DNA of 64,000 nucleotides. Origin: Earliella scabrosa. Lineage: Eukaryota > Basidiomycota > Agaricomycetes > Polyporales > Polyporaceae. The translations under genes were made by a program, and so were the position numbers. The stretch's first letter is position 1, and the number at the start of each line of letters is the position of its first letter. This document shows positions 35,301 through 47,058 of this stretch, in pieces. The stretch is taken from assembly GCA_022605405.1 (NCBI GenBank), contig JABYQQ010000015.1, positions 248,001 through 312,000 on the forward strand, in the 5' to 3' direction. Under the pieces are notes generated by a model. That model had not been told where the DNA came from. It did no database searches and saw only the letters and a program-made list of their open reading frames with translations.

Positions 35301-38300
35301 GAACTCCTGCAGATCGCGCATCTATCGATGTACCCCTCGCTGCCCTACACTACTTGCGTACGCACCTCGCGCCGGTGTGCGGGCATCCCTCTGCCCACGC
35401 TCCGCACTTCCCCTGCCCCGCGCGCGAGTGCTCGAGCACGCGCACCTTCTCCCCAGGCATGTGAAGAGCCCGACTCGGAGAGCGCGCGCACGCGAGTCAC
35501 GCTCGACCGATGATCCTTCCCGGACGAGTCGGACGACCATCGGAACTCGCACGCATGTGCGCAGATACCCATCGCTCGCTCTCACCGTCGCCTCAGCACG
35601 TCGACGCATCTTCCGTCGCTCGCCGCGCCACGCGCCTCGAGGTCCTGCGCGGAGTCATTCGAGCTCGCGGGCCACCTCCCACCCACCTCCCGCATGACCA
35701 CGCGACGCTTCCCCCTTCCCTCCGACTTCATATCGGGCGGTGCCATAATCCCTGCGCCGCCCGAATACACACTTCGGTCGCACGATGCGAGTTCTAACCC
35801 TAGCACGCGTCCGTGCATTGTGCATGTGAATGAGGTCGGCTCCCCACACCCAAATGGCCCGCACGAGCTGCAGGCGCCGGTGCCTCGCGTCCCCGGTGCT
35901 CCTGCGAACGCCTGCGCCTGTCTATGAATGAACGGCAGCATGGTCGATGCGTCCCAGATTAGGTGTGCGAGGCACTCACCGCGTCCTTGGGTCCGCGCGT
36001 CTGCGCGTCGTTCGACCTATATCCGGCCGCTGGCGGCTAGATGGCTTCCCCGGGCATTGGATGGGTCGATATGAGCTATGAATGAAACAACGAGCCTTGC
36101 CTTGTCGCGCTGCAGACCTGCAGCGCCCCCAGAACACCCCGCGCACGCCAGAACCGGCGCACGCGCGGGCACCCAAGAGTAGGGTTAGAGTTAGCATTCG
36201 CACTAGAACCTGAATCAGGACCAGGCGGGGATACAGAGCGAGCCCGGACGGAGAGCGCGCACGCAGCTAGAAGCCGGGCTGCACACATTCGCGGCGCGCA
36301 CCTGTCACGGTAGCTCTCTGGGATATAACACCCAGCACGACCTACAGCGCGTCATGGTCATACTGAACGCAACGTTGGCGCGCCACAGCGACGCGTGCAG
36401 GCCAGAAGCCCGCGAAGAGGACAAGTGAATGCACGTAAGACAGTCAGGAGTCCTCACCGCCCGCCGCCCCTGCATTCAGCTCGTATTCGCCGGCGACAGA
36501 CGCAGCGCTCGACCTGCCACCGGCTCTCGTCCACCCCCGCAGAGGGAGACAGGAGCCAGAGGCGCGAGGCCAGAAGAGAGATAAGATAGCTGTAAGCTCC
36601 AGCGGGCGGCTCCGGGGCCTGCGTGTGCTCTCCCCGCCTCGAACGAGAAAGCGACGAGCCTTGGCGAGCGCGCGTACGTAGTATATGGGGCGATCATGCG
36701 CCGGTGCCAGAGGAGAAGCGTCGACACGCGCGCTGGGCGCCGGGCGGAGCCCACCAGCTGCGTGGAACAGTTGGACGGTGGACGTGCATGCGTCTGTGGG
36801 CCGACGGTTGGTATGTTGGATATCTGGATGCTGGAGTCCCGTGCGCGCGCGTTCATGTCATTCAAAACACGATCAGTATGGGTATTGCGCGCTTGAGAGA
36901 GGTGACCGACCGAGTGGTGAGTGACCGGCGACCAGATGGGGGAGCGTTTGGGAACGCGACGCATGCGTCCACACCCCTGAACTCCACAGTGCAGCACACC
37001 GCAACGGTCGCGGGATGAGCCTCGAGGACACGCCTGCACATGCGTATGCGTGTGGGTCATACCAGGAATACGAGCGACGAAGGTCCCCGCTCGGATGTTC
37101 GGGTGCGCGAGGCGGAAGCTCGCGAGCAGCGCTCGGTCGCGAGACCATGGACGCTCTCTCCTCGCAATACCGTCGCCTACCCGATGGAGGAGAGAGTCGT
37201 CCACTGGACGCCCGAGTATTCGCCGAGCAGACACGAGCAGAAGGCGCCCGCGCGGGAGGAGTTGGACGCGTTGGGCCAATACGGTCCGCGGAGAAGAGCC
37301 GCGAGTGAGCTTGAGTGACTGCACTGGCCGTAACGAGCAGGTCGGACCTGGGCAGGACGGCCACGCGCCTGTGACAGTGCGGTAGCATCCCCATCCCTGG
37401 AATGTTGGGAACGTGGTGGTGTGTGCTCGGCGACGGTCGACGCAGGGCCTGCAGCGGGCTCGAGATAGCTGCGGCGCAGCTGACTGCTGCGTTATTGCGG
37501 GCTGCCAATCCCTATCGCCGCTGCGGCGCGCGAGGATTTGCATGTGCGGGGATACGAGGCGCGCGTGTCGGCGCTGGAGGTGGTTGGAATAGCTCGCGGG
37601 TCGCCTGAGGATGTCGTATGTCGACATGTGATCCCAAGTTCCGCGCGAGAGCGCGAGGTGCTCGGTCCAACGCTCAAATTCAGGAGCTCAAGAGCTTCCA
37701 TGCGATCTCCGATGACAGTGGGTCCGGCGTGGATGCAGGGATAGAAGAGCGTTGAGAGGAGGGGCGGATGCAGACCCAAGTATATGCCTTGGAGGTCAGG
37801 ATGGGCGAGCCCACCGTGTGCCCAGCGCCGGGGGTTGAGCTAGTGGCCGAAGTCTATCCTGACACCGACGCCGAGCGCAAACGTAGATGCGAACGCGGTC
37901 GGGCTGTTCGGCGCGTCGGCACGTTGGACGATGAGAGCGGAGGACGGGAAGAGGAGAGAAGGCGAGCGAGCGGGGCCCACACCGCCCGGCGATCCATGCT
38001 CATCGGGGAGAACCCCCATCGCGAGCGGCTGGGTGGAATCAGCGAGCGGATGGGAGTCGAAGTCGAAGCGGGGCTCGCTCCCACCGCTGCCTGGAGTGAC
38101 CAGGTGGACGCCCGGTCGTTCGCCGTTGCGAGCCTGTCCGTGCGTCTCCCCGAGCCTCGAGCGCCCGCGGCCAAAATCAAAACCGCACCCGTGCGCGTCG
38201 AGCGCTGCGGTTTGAATGTGGGCGTGCGATGCGCTCGGAGTGCTTGGGTGCGTCGCGATTTGGTTCCGAACGACGCGAAGGAGGCAGCGGACTGCGAGGA

Positions 38301-40706
38301 ACGCGATTTCCGAGGTCGCCCATAAGGCTGCTATTTCGGTGTGGACGTGAATTCCGGGTCGTATGCGTGGTGTCATAGGTTTCGGCCATAATCGGTGTCC
38401 GGTAAAGGGCATGGCCAGAGGATCAGCCTATGAATACTGCCATAGGGCGAGCGTGTCCATCCGGATGCTGAAAGTATCCATGTTCTGCGGTCTAAGATTG
38501 TTTTGCGCATTCGAGGCCTGTGAATGAGAGGCCGCAATCAGCATCAAGCATCAGTACAGAGTTAGAGTAGCGCTCCAGTCCGAGAGCTGGAACGCGGGGC
38601 GTCTCGAACCTGGCTCAGCTGGACTTGGGTGATGGCTAGAGTCCGACAGCGGTGGGCGACACCACCGCTATTCCGAATGGCCATTCGGGATGCTTGTACA
38701 GAATTGCGTAAGCTCGACTCCCCCTCCTCCCGGTACCGACACGGACAGACGCGGGCAGATGAGCATCACACATGCGCATACAGGTTCACCAGCTAGCAAT
38801 TTGTTTTCGACTTCTTCGTGTGATATCATCTGGCATCCGGTCTCGGAATCTTTGACGCCTCATCTAATGATGCCTGGGACATGGTGAAAAAGTTAGATGC
38901 GTATGCAGGAGGTCAAGCGGCCATCCGACGAGAACAAGGGTGCACAGGTCGGGCACAGGTACGGAGGCGCGAGAGATGCGGCTCGATGCCAAGTTGCAAC
39001 TGAATGCACAAACGTCTGGGGGTTGGGACACAGTTGGTCCAGCCAGTGGATGAGCGTGGATGCATGTGGAAACACCACGATCGGACGAATCGCAGATGAG
39101 GCCACGGTCGGTCTAGGTTCGTTGGGCGTCTGGGCGGGCCCACACGGGAGGAAGACCGGGCATTTGGAGGTATCACATTGGTGTAGTGCGCGATACACAG
39201 ACCACATGAGATGAAAGCCGCCTGTGCCGTTGCAGGACGGCGGTCGAGAACGAGAGAACAGTTCCCAGTAACAGCACAGGCGGAGTTGAATCAAAAACGG
39301 AGATGTAAAGCATTGGTGGATGCAGTGCGCTGTCGACGGTGATATCAAGCTTGTATACCGAGTTCGTTGGACGGCGTACTAGGCACGGAAAAGTGATGAT
39401 TGAGCGCCTTGAGAAGCATGGGTGCTGTAGCGCTGTACACATATATGGACACCGGGCACTGAAGAGAAGGTGGATATGAGGAAACCGGAGACCGATGATA
39501 TCGGTCTCCGGGGTTGCATAGTAGTACTTCTCGGGTACAGGTACAGCCGCTCAATGCGAGGCAGAACGTACACGATTACAGGCCATGCGGACCTTCTGAG
39601 ACCCACGGGCAAGTCAGTGAGAAGGTGAGGTAAGGAGTGAGTCAGCGAAGAGAGGAATTATGGAGGCATCGATGGACATGCGTCAGCTGGAGGAGAAGAG
39701 AGTTGCGCGACCTTTGGGAGTCATATTACCTTAGAGATCGGACTATACGCTGTAGACGCTCCGGGAAGCCGAACGGACGAGAGATTAGTCAGGAACGATG
39801 GAGAGACAAGCTTGGGTAGATGTCGGCGGTGGGCTCAGCTGGTCAGGCACATCGGGGACGAGCAGCGACGGCGCATGAAGGCGAGAGAAGGTTCGCTGGG
39901 CGAGCATGAGGATGGTCCTGGTTGGTCTTGGGGACGACCACGGTGGCCGATGTGGTCGATGACTCTCGAAGCGCGTCGTATTCGCCCATGGTCGCGGTCA
40001 CGTGTCGGGCGACTTTGTCGGTGTGAAATCGGGCCGAGGATTCACTGTGGTCGACTCGGGAGATTACGGCGGGGGTGGAGGCCACTGATTCTCGGAGGCG
40101 GGCTGAATTCCGAACGGACTCGTCATGGGTGGCCGAGGAGACCAGATGGGCGGTCACGAGTGCGCACGGGCAGGTGGGTGCGAGCAGGAGAGGAGAGGGC
40201 TCGCGACCGGGGGTCGAGGAGAGGTTGCTGTCGAAGAGGAGAGAGACAACGAGGCGATGGCGTGCAGGGAGAGCCGGCTGGATGAGGCAGGCGGGGCAGC
40301 GGCTGGGGTTAGAGAGGAAATGGCGTGGGAACGGGAGTTGGAGAAAAAGGGAGTTTGTCGGAGTCTGAAGTGGAATTGATTGGACGGACCGAGCCATCGA
40401 GCGTGGCCGAGCGCAGGAGATAGTGATCTCATTATGCGATCGGCCGTTCGCTCGTCTTGCGTCCCATTTCCCTTGACTATAAAGAGAATGGCCGGCCTCG
40501 CCTCCATGCGCTTTCCCCGCCCGTGCCCTCCCCGTCACATTCCCCCGCCACTCCTCCCTCGCATTCCCCTCCGGCCTCTTAGGCCCAAAGCTCCTGTGCC
40601 ACCCAGACAAAGCACCTGCACGCCCCCTCCGCCTGGGTCATAGACTGCAACGCTCTCACACTCAACTTTCCCCGAGCATTCCTCGGCGGCCACAAGTTCA
40701 ACTTCC
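29374..40706. other. Long gene-poor interval, right part
   Basis: About 11 kb without a gene I can support. Several stretches (31.0-33.0 kb, 35.1-38.3 kb) are very GC- and CpG-rich, which creates long open frames on both strands with Arg/Pro/Ala-biased composition. Candidates such as 37768-38325 (+, 185 codons) and 29748-29969 (-, one hydrophobic segment MGVSVVAIVFLSCYCVV) lack any family resemblance. No tRNA, rRNA or terminal-repeat structure was seen. Lineage-specific or non-coding genes cannot be excluded. Confidence 0.4.
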
Positions 40707-40713
40707 TATATAA
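40707..40713 (+). promoter_or_regulatory. TATA box of the 40758 gene
   Basis: TATATAA, 45 bp upstream of the ATG at 40758 and only 12 bp upstream of the alternative ATG at 40725. Transcription normally starts about 30 bp or more downstream of such a box, which favours 40758 as the translation start. Confidence 0.6.
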
Positions 40714-40757
40714 GCTCCGGCAAGTTGAACATTCCTCCATCATCCTCCCCCGCAGCA

Positions 40758-41773
40758 ATGTACGACTATCCCGCGCCGGCCTCCTCCTCGATGCCTCCCT
40801 CCCCGCGATCTCCCAGAAAGCACCACAAGCGGTCCCAGTCACCGCTCCCCCAGCTCGCCACCCTCCTCCCCACTAACCACCACCACCAATACTCGCCTTC
40901 CTCACGCGCAGCAGATGTCTCGCGTCTCCTCGACCCTGCCTACGCGAGCAGCTCCTCTTCGTCTTCAATGTGCCCTACCCCTTCACCACAGACGCAGACA
41001 CGCGCCTACGTCGACCACAACGGCGACCTGCACGACCCAGACTACCGCGACTTCCCTGTTCTCCGCCCTTCTTCACGCTGCACGCAGCCAACCAAGCGGA
41101 GAACGAGCGCGAGTAGCGCGGCGCGTTCGCGTTCTCACGACCGGTACCCAATGTCGATGCAGCCACCACGGCCGAATTGGGAACGCGATTGGGGCACGGA
41201 GGTGGCAGACTCGGACGATGAAGACGACATGGACGAGGTAGAGAGCCAATCACATTTCAGCCCCTTCGCGTCACATCACGGTTCCCCGCGTCGCAACCAC
41301 AGCGCGTTGGGTCGCCCCACCTACAACTCCTACTACTACTACGCCGACGCTCCTCAGACTGCAAGCCCCCTGGGCTCGTATGAAGACGAGTCTCCAAACG
41401 CGCTTCAGCTCCACGAGTCGCCGTTCGGTGATGATGACGACGGCGAGGTCGTTGAGGAGTCGAGGAAGACGGCCTGCCTCATTAGAAAGGTATCGAAGCA
41501 GAAGAAGTCTATGGAGGCAGAGACGGAGAAGGAGGTCGATGAGCCTTCTCCCATGCTGCGGTCTCTCGATGAAGAGTGCTTCGAGGACGACCACGCGTCA
41601 ACGTACGTCTCCCTCACCTTCCATTCCTACCCAACCAGATGCTGACTGCCCCCTTCTACAGTCCGACGTGTACGCATGTCCTCCGCCAGCAATGGCACGC
41701 CGTTGCTCTGCGCATCCGCTTCGGGATGTTTCACGCGAAGCGGCGACTATTCACGCGGCGGCAACGCCGATAG
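40758..41773 (+). CDS. Conserved basidiomycete protein, Ser/Pro-rich with basic C-terminal helix
   Basis: Two exons. Exon 1 begins at ATG 40758 (MYDYPAPASSSMPPSPRSPR) and is rich in Ser, Pro and His, then acidic (VADSDDEDDMDEVESQ), with a Tyr run near PTYNSYYYYAD. A short intron (GTACGT at about 41605 to CTACAG at about 41661) joins to exon 2, encoding TPTCTHVLRQQWHAVALRIR, FGMFHAKRR and a basic tail; stop TAG at 41771-41773. About 320 residues. The last roughly 40 residues look like a conserved amphipathic, Arg-rich helix that I recall from uncharacterised Agaricomycete proteins, while the rest is disordered. No enzymatic or DNA-binding domain is recognised. An in-frame ATG at 40725 would add 11 residues but sits too close to the TATA box. 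Function unknown. Confidence 0.75.
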
Positions 41774-44700
41774 ATCACAATTTCCCTCGGCTCTTCTCCG
41801 CTATGTCCCATAGGATCTCCCGGGCGCACAGGCTCTCGTCACGACAGCCCTGGTCGACTTGGTACGCGTGCGCGCGGACACACAGGTCGATGTGCGCGGT
41901 CTCTTGCTCCTCGCATACCCTGTCCCTGCCCTCTTCCCTCCAACGGGAGGCGCATTGGCACGCCTACCGAACCGTGGAAAAGTGATTCCGCGGCGGCCCA
42001 CGACGTTCTCGCATCGCTATCCTTATGCATTCACATCGACTCTCATCTCTCTCATATCATGCTCTCTCTCATCTCTCATCACGCCTCGGACATCCTCACG
42101 ACCTGCGGCATCGTACCGGTGCACGCAGCCCGCGGCCTCGCCTTTCGCGCGATCGCACGGGCCGCGGTCCCACCCTTTCCACCCCTCCCTCACGCATTTG
42201 ATCCCGGATTCCCATCCTCACGCTCGTATGCACGCACGGACGATGGACATGTCGCACTCGGACAGACAGATTACTGCCTATCTGCTCCCCCAGCCTCTCT
42301 CATCTCATTGCATCTTTTTATCATGTCCCGCATCACGCATTGCTCTGGTCCGCTCTCCGCATACCATGTTGCTGCTTTCCACATCCCACAGGATATCCCC
42401 CTTTCGCGCGCTCCCTCTCATTCGCATTCTTGGCATCGCGCGGCTCGAGCTGCATGCGCACATACCTCGTTATCCCCACATAGGCCCCAGGTGGCGGCCG
42501 CTTGCTTCATCTCTATCGTTTCTTGAGGAGTCATTAGCTATTTTTTTGGTTTCTCGCACACTTTGCATCGCATCATTTGTAGCGCATAGGTTTCTTTTTA
42601 CCCCTCTCACTCACACACACACACACCACTGTCCCCATTTACCCACACACTGAAGGGAACGACGGGCTGTATGTAGGTAGCTCAGTAGCAGATCTGTCAC
42701 GACGACGAACGAATGGAACGAAGTTGAAGACGCTATACTTTCTTCTCGCGCGCGTGTGATCGCTCGACGCCCTCTACATAAGTGCGTCTCCGTATTGTCT
42801 ACTCGCGAGCCTATCGGGCGCGGGTGGGTCGACCGTCGACGTCGGACAGGCGTATTGTCCTGGAAGCAGTTGCTAGCACATGCCGGAACGTTGTTCGAGA
42901 ACGCACCCGGGGCGAGTCAAAATGACGTGACGAGGGCGGACGGAAGGAGACTCCGAGAGCGTACGTGGCTCCACGCGCTCTGAGTCTTGGACAAGGCCCT
43001 ACGGTGGCATGGTGCACATCGACGATGACAAGACGGGTGGAACGGCCCTCTCGGGCGCTCCGAGGGGCGTTCCGCTCGGGGAGGCGCCGCCTCCGGCGGA
43101 CCGCGCCCGGATGCCGCGCGTGCACCACTCCGAGTATGTCGCAAAGCCCCGGCTCCCGTCCTTCTCCATTATCCACTACCGCGCGGAAGTGAGGTGGGTG
43201 AGGCGTTGTCGCGCCCGATGCAAATCCGATGCTCGATCACACAGAGATAGTACGAGGACCGACCTGAAATTTGGATCCAGAGGAGAGAAGAAGAAGCGTT
43301 TTCGAAGGTGCGAAAGCCGCGAGTTGCGACCACATCGATGCACCTGAGATCCTAGGCCTCATCCGCATACAGCGTGGGGGGCAGCTGTGTGGTCCGCTCG
43401 AGTCATCTGGGGTCTTCTGGGACTTCTGCTGTTGCTTCTGCTGTGTGCGCCGTGCGCCAGCCTCGCGCGACGTGCTGCGAGCCGGTGCTGCTGCTGCGCT
43501 GAGGTCCGAAAGCCAGATACTCATATGACACGCACACCCGGTACCTGTAGCGCTCTCGCTCTATGAATACGAATACGTCGATCGGATTCACAAGACATCG
43601 CGCTTTATGCTGCGCAGTACACAACTCAGGCCCGGCTTGTGTCTTGGTCGCGGTGTCGGTACCCAGGTGTCGATGCGGGCAGTGCAAGCTATAGCTACTA
43701 CTGGTAGCACGGCCAGTGTACGACCGCACTGTGCTCTGATTGACAAAACATGAGAATACAGGCGTCGTTCCTGGATATCAAGCTGTCTGGTACGAATGAG
43801 TGCGATCGCGAGCACGGTCCACCGGTGGCCATCCGGGGCTCGAGTTGCCGGGCGTGCTCGCGACGTACATATACTCGAAGTCTTGAACTGACTTACCGTG
43901 CCTCAGCTGTAGTCGATCGATCGTCCCCAGACCTGTTCCTACGCGGATAATGTGCTGAAGCTAATAGTTTCGCAGGGACAGCGTTCAAGCTACAAGGTTT
44001 GGCGGCGACCGCATGCGGATATGTATACTCGACTGCAGCGTTCAGTGCAGTGCATGTGAATATGCTCGCTCCCTGGTTCCCAGCTTCGCGCCGCAGTCCG
44101 GTCGCGGTCTGCCTCAGCCAGCAGCCATTGGGCATCCTCCGGCCGCACTACGCACAGTAAGATACTTGTTCGCATGGTACCGCGTCTGACTCACCTCTGA
44201 TTCTGAGCACGGGATACGCTGTGGGTACCTGGTGGGTACTCAGCATTCCGAATGCACATCATCACGAGTCATACTGAAGTAAGAGCCCCCCCTCCCCAAG
44301 AATAAGCTTATTACTCAGTCCGCCCGCGCGCTACCAATGCACCCGTACCCGCCCGGGCATTGGAGAGAAGTGCAAAGAAGCTTCAAAGAGGAAGAGAGGG
44401 AACTGGCGCGGAATGGAGGGGGAAGAGCTCGCTGACGAAGGCTGTCCACCGCGACCACGAGCTCCGACCACAACCACGCAAAGGCCGGGCGGACGCGTCG
44501 GACTCGGGAGGGGGGGAAGCTCGAGCTTGGGAAACGCAGGCGCTGCGTCCCCGACTTCCTCGGAGAAGACAGCACCGCAGCGCTCCCCGAAGGCGTCCGG
44601 CACGCGTTCGGAGTTTGAAGCGGTGTGAAGATTTAAGAGGAGCACGAAGATGTGCGAACGCTGAGGGGTTCTTGGAGGGCGTGGGAATCCCGGGTCCCGC

Positions 44701-46139
44701 GCCCCGGGCGCGGAGGTTTGTGATGGCTACTAAGACTCTTCGACCTTTCGCCAACACATCCAGCACAGCAACAGCACAGGCAAAGAACAGGGGAGTCAAG
44801 TCTTGACTCGAGTGAGGATGAAACACGGTGAAGATTCAAGAAGGCGGCGGGCGTAGCTCAAAAGCACGGCCTGGTGAACGGGTCGAATAGGCAGGGCGGC
44901 GGGGGCGGCGATGGAGGGAAATGGACGGGCGGATCTGTCGCATCCAGGTCGCATCGTCCAGGTAACGACCGTATTGAAAGCGGTCCCGCGTGCGCAGCAT
45001 CGGGCGCCGGGCGGTAAGGGCTGCGAGGGGGGCTGATTGTCGGGGGTTTAGACTTTTTTGAAGGAGGAGTCGGTGGATTTTTCTGTTGATGGTTCATCAA
45101 ACCAATATCGGTTGCTGCATCTTCTGTGAAAGCTGCGTTCGCGTTCCGTACTTATGTTGAGTCTTCAGTTTGAAGAGACCATCCTAGACCATCAGCCGAT
45201 GTCGGCGTTATCTACAGCTGACCAACGCCCAGGAAGCCGACAAGGTCACTTGAAGCGGCGACGGTCGGCAGGCTGGAAATCATGGAGAATGGGTTGGGTT
45301 TGCTGGGTATTTCCTGCGAAGTAGACGTTGCAACATCTGTGGGGAGCTTGCCAAGTTCGGTGAGCCGGAGGGGACTCAGTGGACCCATAGCAGTAGAAGA
45401 CAGAGACCGGTGATCATCGGGAGATGAGAACGGCTGACGTTGTCACTGACGCTACCATCCACTCGGCGAGCGATGTTGGTGCATGCATCCGTTGTCTGTC
45501 TGACAGAAGTTTGCCCAACGAGCGGGCGGAAGCCGTGGAAGATCGAGTGGGAGGACGCATCCGCGACGGAGACGCGTGTCGTCATCAGGCCACGACGCGT
45601 GACGTCACTGAACGATCTGGTCGGAGGGGGCACACGGTTGGGAGAGCGAAAAGGTTAACTAGGCATCGTCCCCTGCCCTTCTCGTTGCACGCACTCCACG
45701 ATCTCCCCTGCGACGGCCACCCGCAGCGGCAACATGCTCGCTGTGGCTATATGTGTCTCGTCGTCTGCCATGGATGACGATATTATCCCCATCCCGTCCT
45801 GCAACTCCCATCGCCACCACCTCGTTGCCTGTTCTCATCACCACGTTGCCGTCTGGTGAGAGAGCACATATCGGTTTCGCTCTTATCTACGCTCTGACTG
45901 ACGTCAACCTTTCTATGCCCTGCATCAGCAAAATCTGCGCCGACTTATTTCGTCTTAATTGCCTTATTCCAGTAAGGTCAAGTTCCCCCAGTACCACCCA
46001 GGACGCTATGTCGGGTCCTCTACTGGGGTGTCCTGAGTTCGACTTACAGTGATCTCAAGTCCTGACCACCATGACTTCTGCCTACTTGGGTTCACTTCAA
46101 ACTACTTTTTTTTGTCTCCAACCTTGTTTTACCAAGCCG
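41774..46139. other. Unassigned interval
   Basis: The first 900 bp are pyrimidine-rich (repeated CTCTCAT blocks at about 42041-42081) and may include a long 3' UTR. From 42.7 to 46.1 kb there are overlapping ORFs in several frames, for example 44360-44806 (+) and 44383-44826 (-), without recognisable domains. No RNA gene seen. Confidence 0.4.
42612..42626. repeat. (CA)n microsatellite
   Basis: Short run of about seven CA units in the pyrimidine-rich region after the 40758 gene. Confidence 0.9.
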
Positions 46140-46500
46140 ACCAGTGGATAAGTCGATCAGTATATAAGGCTATAAGCATGTAAGTCGATCAGCAGGTAAG
46201 GCTATAAGCAGGTAAGGTTATCACTGCTGAGGTAGGAGTAGAAGTAGATAAGGTAATAAGTAGATAAGAGCATAAGGACGTAAGGTATCAAGTAGATAAG
46301 ATGATAAGGTAGGTAATTAGACCAGGATATAAGTCCGAGGGGCAAGTAAGTAGATAAGAGTATAAGGACATAAGGCATTAAGTAGATAAGAGTATAAGGA
46401 CATAAGATATTAAGCAGATAAGAGGATAAGGTAGGTACAGGATATAAGTCCGAGAGGTAAGTAAGTCGGTAAGAAGGTAGGTGTCTAACCAAGTCAGTTA
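46140..46500. repeat. AT-rich minisatellite with GTAAG/GATAAG core
   Basis: Degenerate repeats of 10-11 bp such as AAGTAGATAAG and ATAAGGACATAAG. There is also a higher-order repeat: a block around 46257-46357 (ending GGATATAAGTCCGAGGGGC) reappears at about 46380-46475 (GGATATAAGTCCGAGAGGT), a spacing of about 120 bp. The plus strand is strongly purine-rich. Confidence 0.85.
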
Positions 46501-47058
46501 GGTAGATAAGTCCTCATTGACAGTTGGGCCCGGCAGGACCGCAAGTCGCACATGTAGCACAAGACAACAGGATGCATTAGTGGAGTAAGTAGATCATGAC
46601 AGCAAAGCATGCAAGTAGCTAAGATGGCCCAGGAGTGGACAGACAAGGACGTCCCAATGATAACAAAGTGTAGCTATAGCAGGTATGCGGGGAAGGATAT
46701 CAGCAGAACGTACAGCAACGAGGACAAATATGAGAGCACATAGCAATACACAGCAAGAGAGGACAGACATGGATCAGACTAATGGGGGGAGATAATATGG
46801 AACTGCGGTGGGGATCAGCAAAGTCCGGGAACAACTCTAGCGCGAGGAGGAGGGGAAGCCAAGACGGAATGCAAGAATAGTGATGACGGAGCAAAGACAG
46901 CAAGACGGCGAGAGAATGGACGACGACGTTGAGCGTGACGACAACATGGAGGCCGTGCCTAGCGCCAACGCCACCCGAGAGCGTCGAGGACAACAACTGT
47001 TGTGTTGACAATGAGTGAGCATTGCCCAAGAGGCCATGGCTGTACTTACCACTGCCAG
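46501..47058. other. 3' flank of the cassette-array gene
   Basis: Purine-rich sequence continuing from the minisatellite into the downstream flank of the minus-strand gene ending at 47059. No gene is supported. Confidence 0.45.

Noticed and set aside
36476..37627. 383-codon minus-strand open frame
   Set aside because: CpG-rich sequence suppresses stop codons in several frames here; the translation has no hydrophobic core pattern or recognisable motif.
38590..38650. Possible tRNA because of a GGTTCGA-like box on the minus strand
   Set aside because: No matching A box or cloverleaf stems could be drawn around it.
39843..40610. 255-codon minus-strand open frame
   Set aside because: It competes with open frames on the plus strand and shows no domain; left as part of the gene-poor interval.
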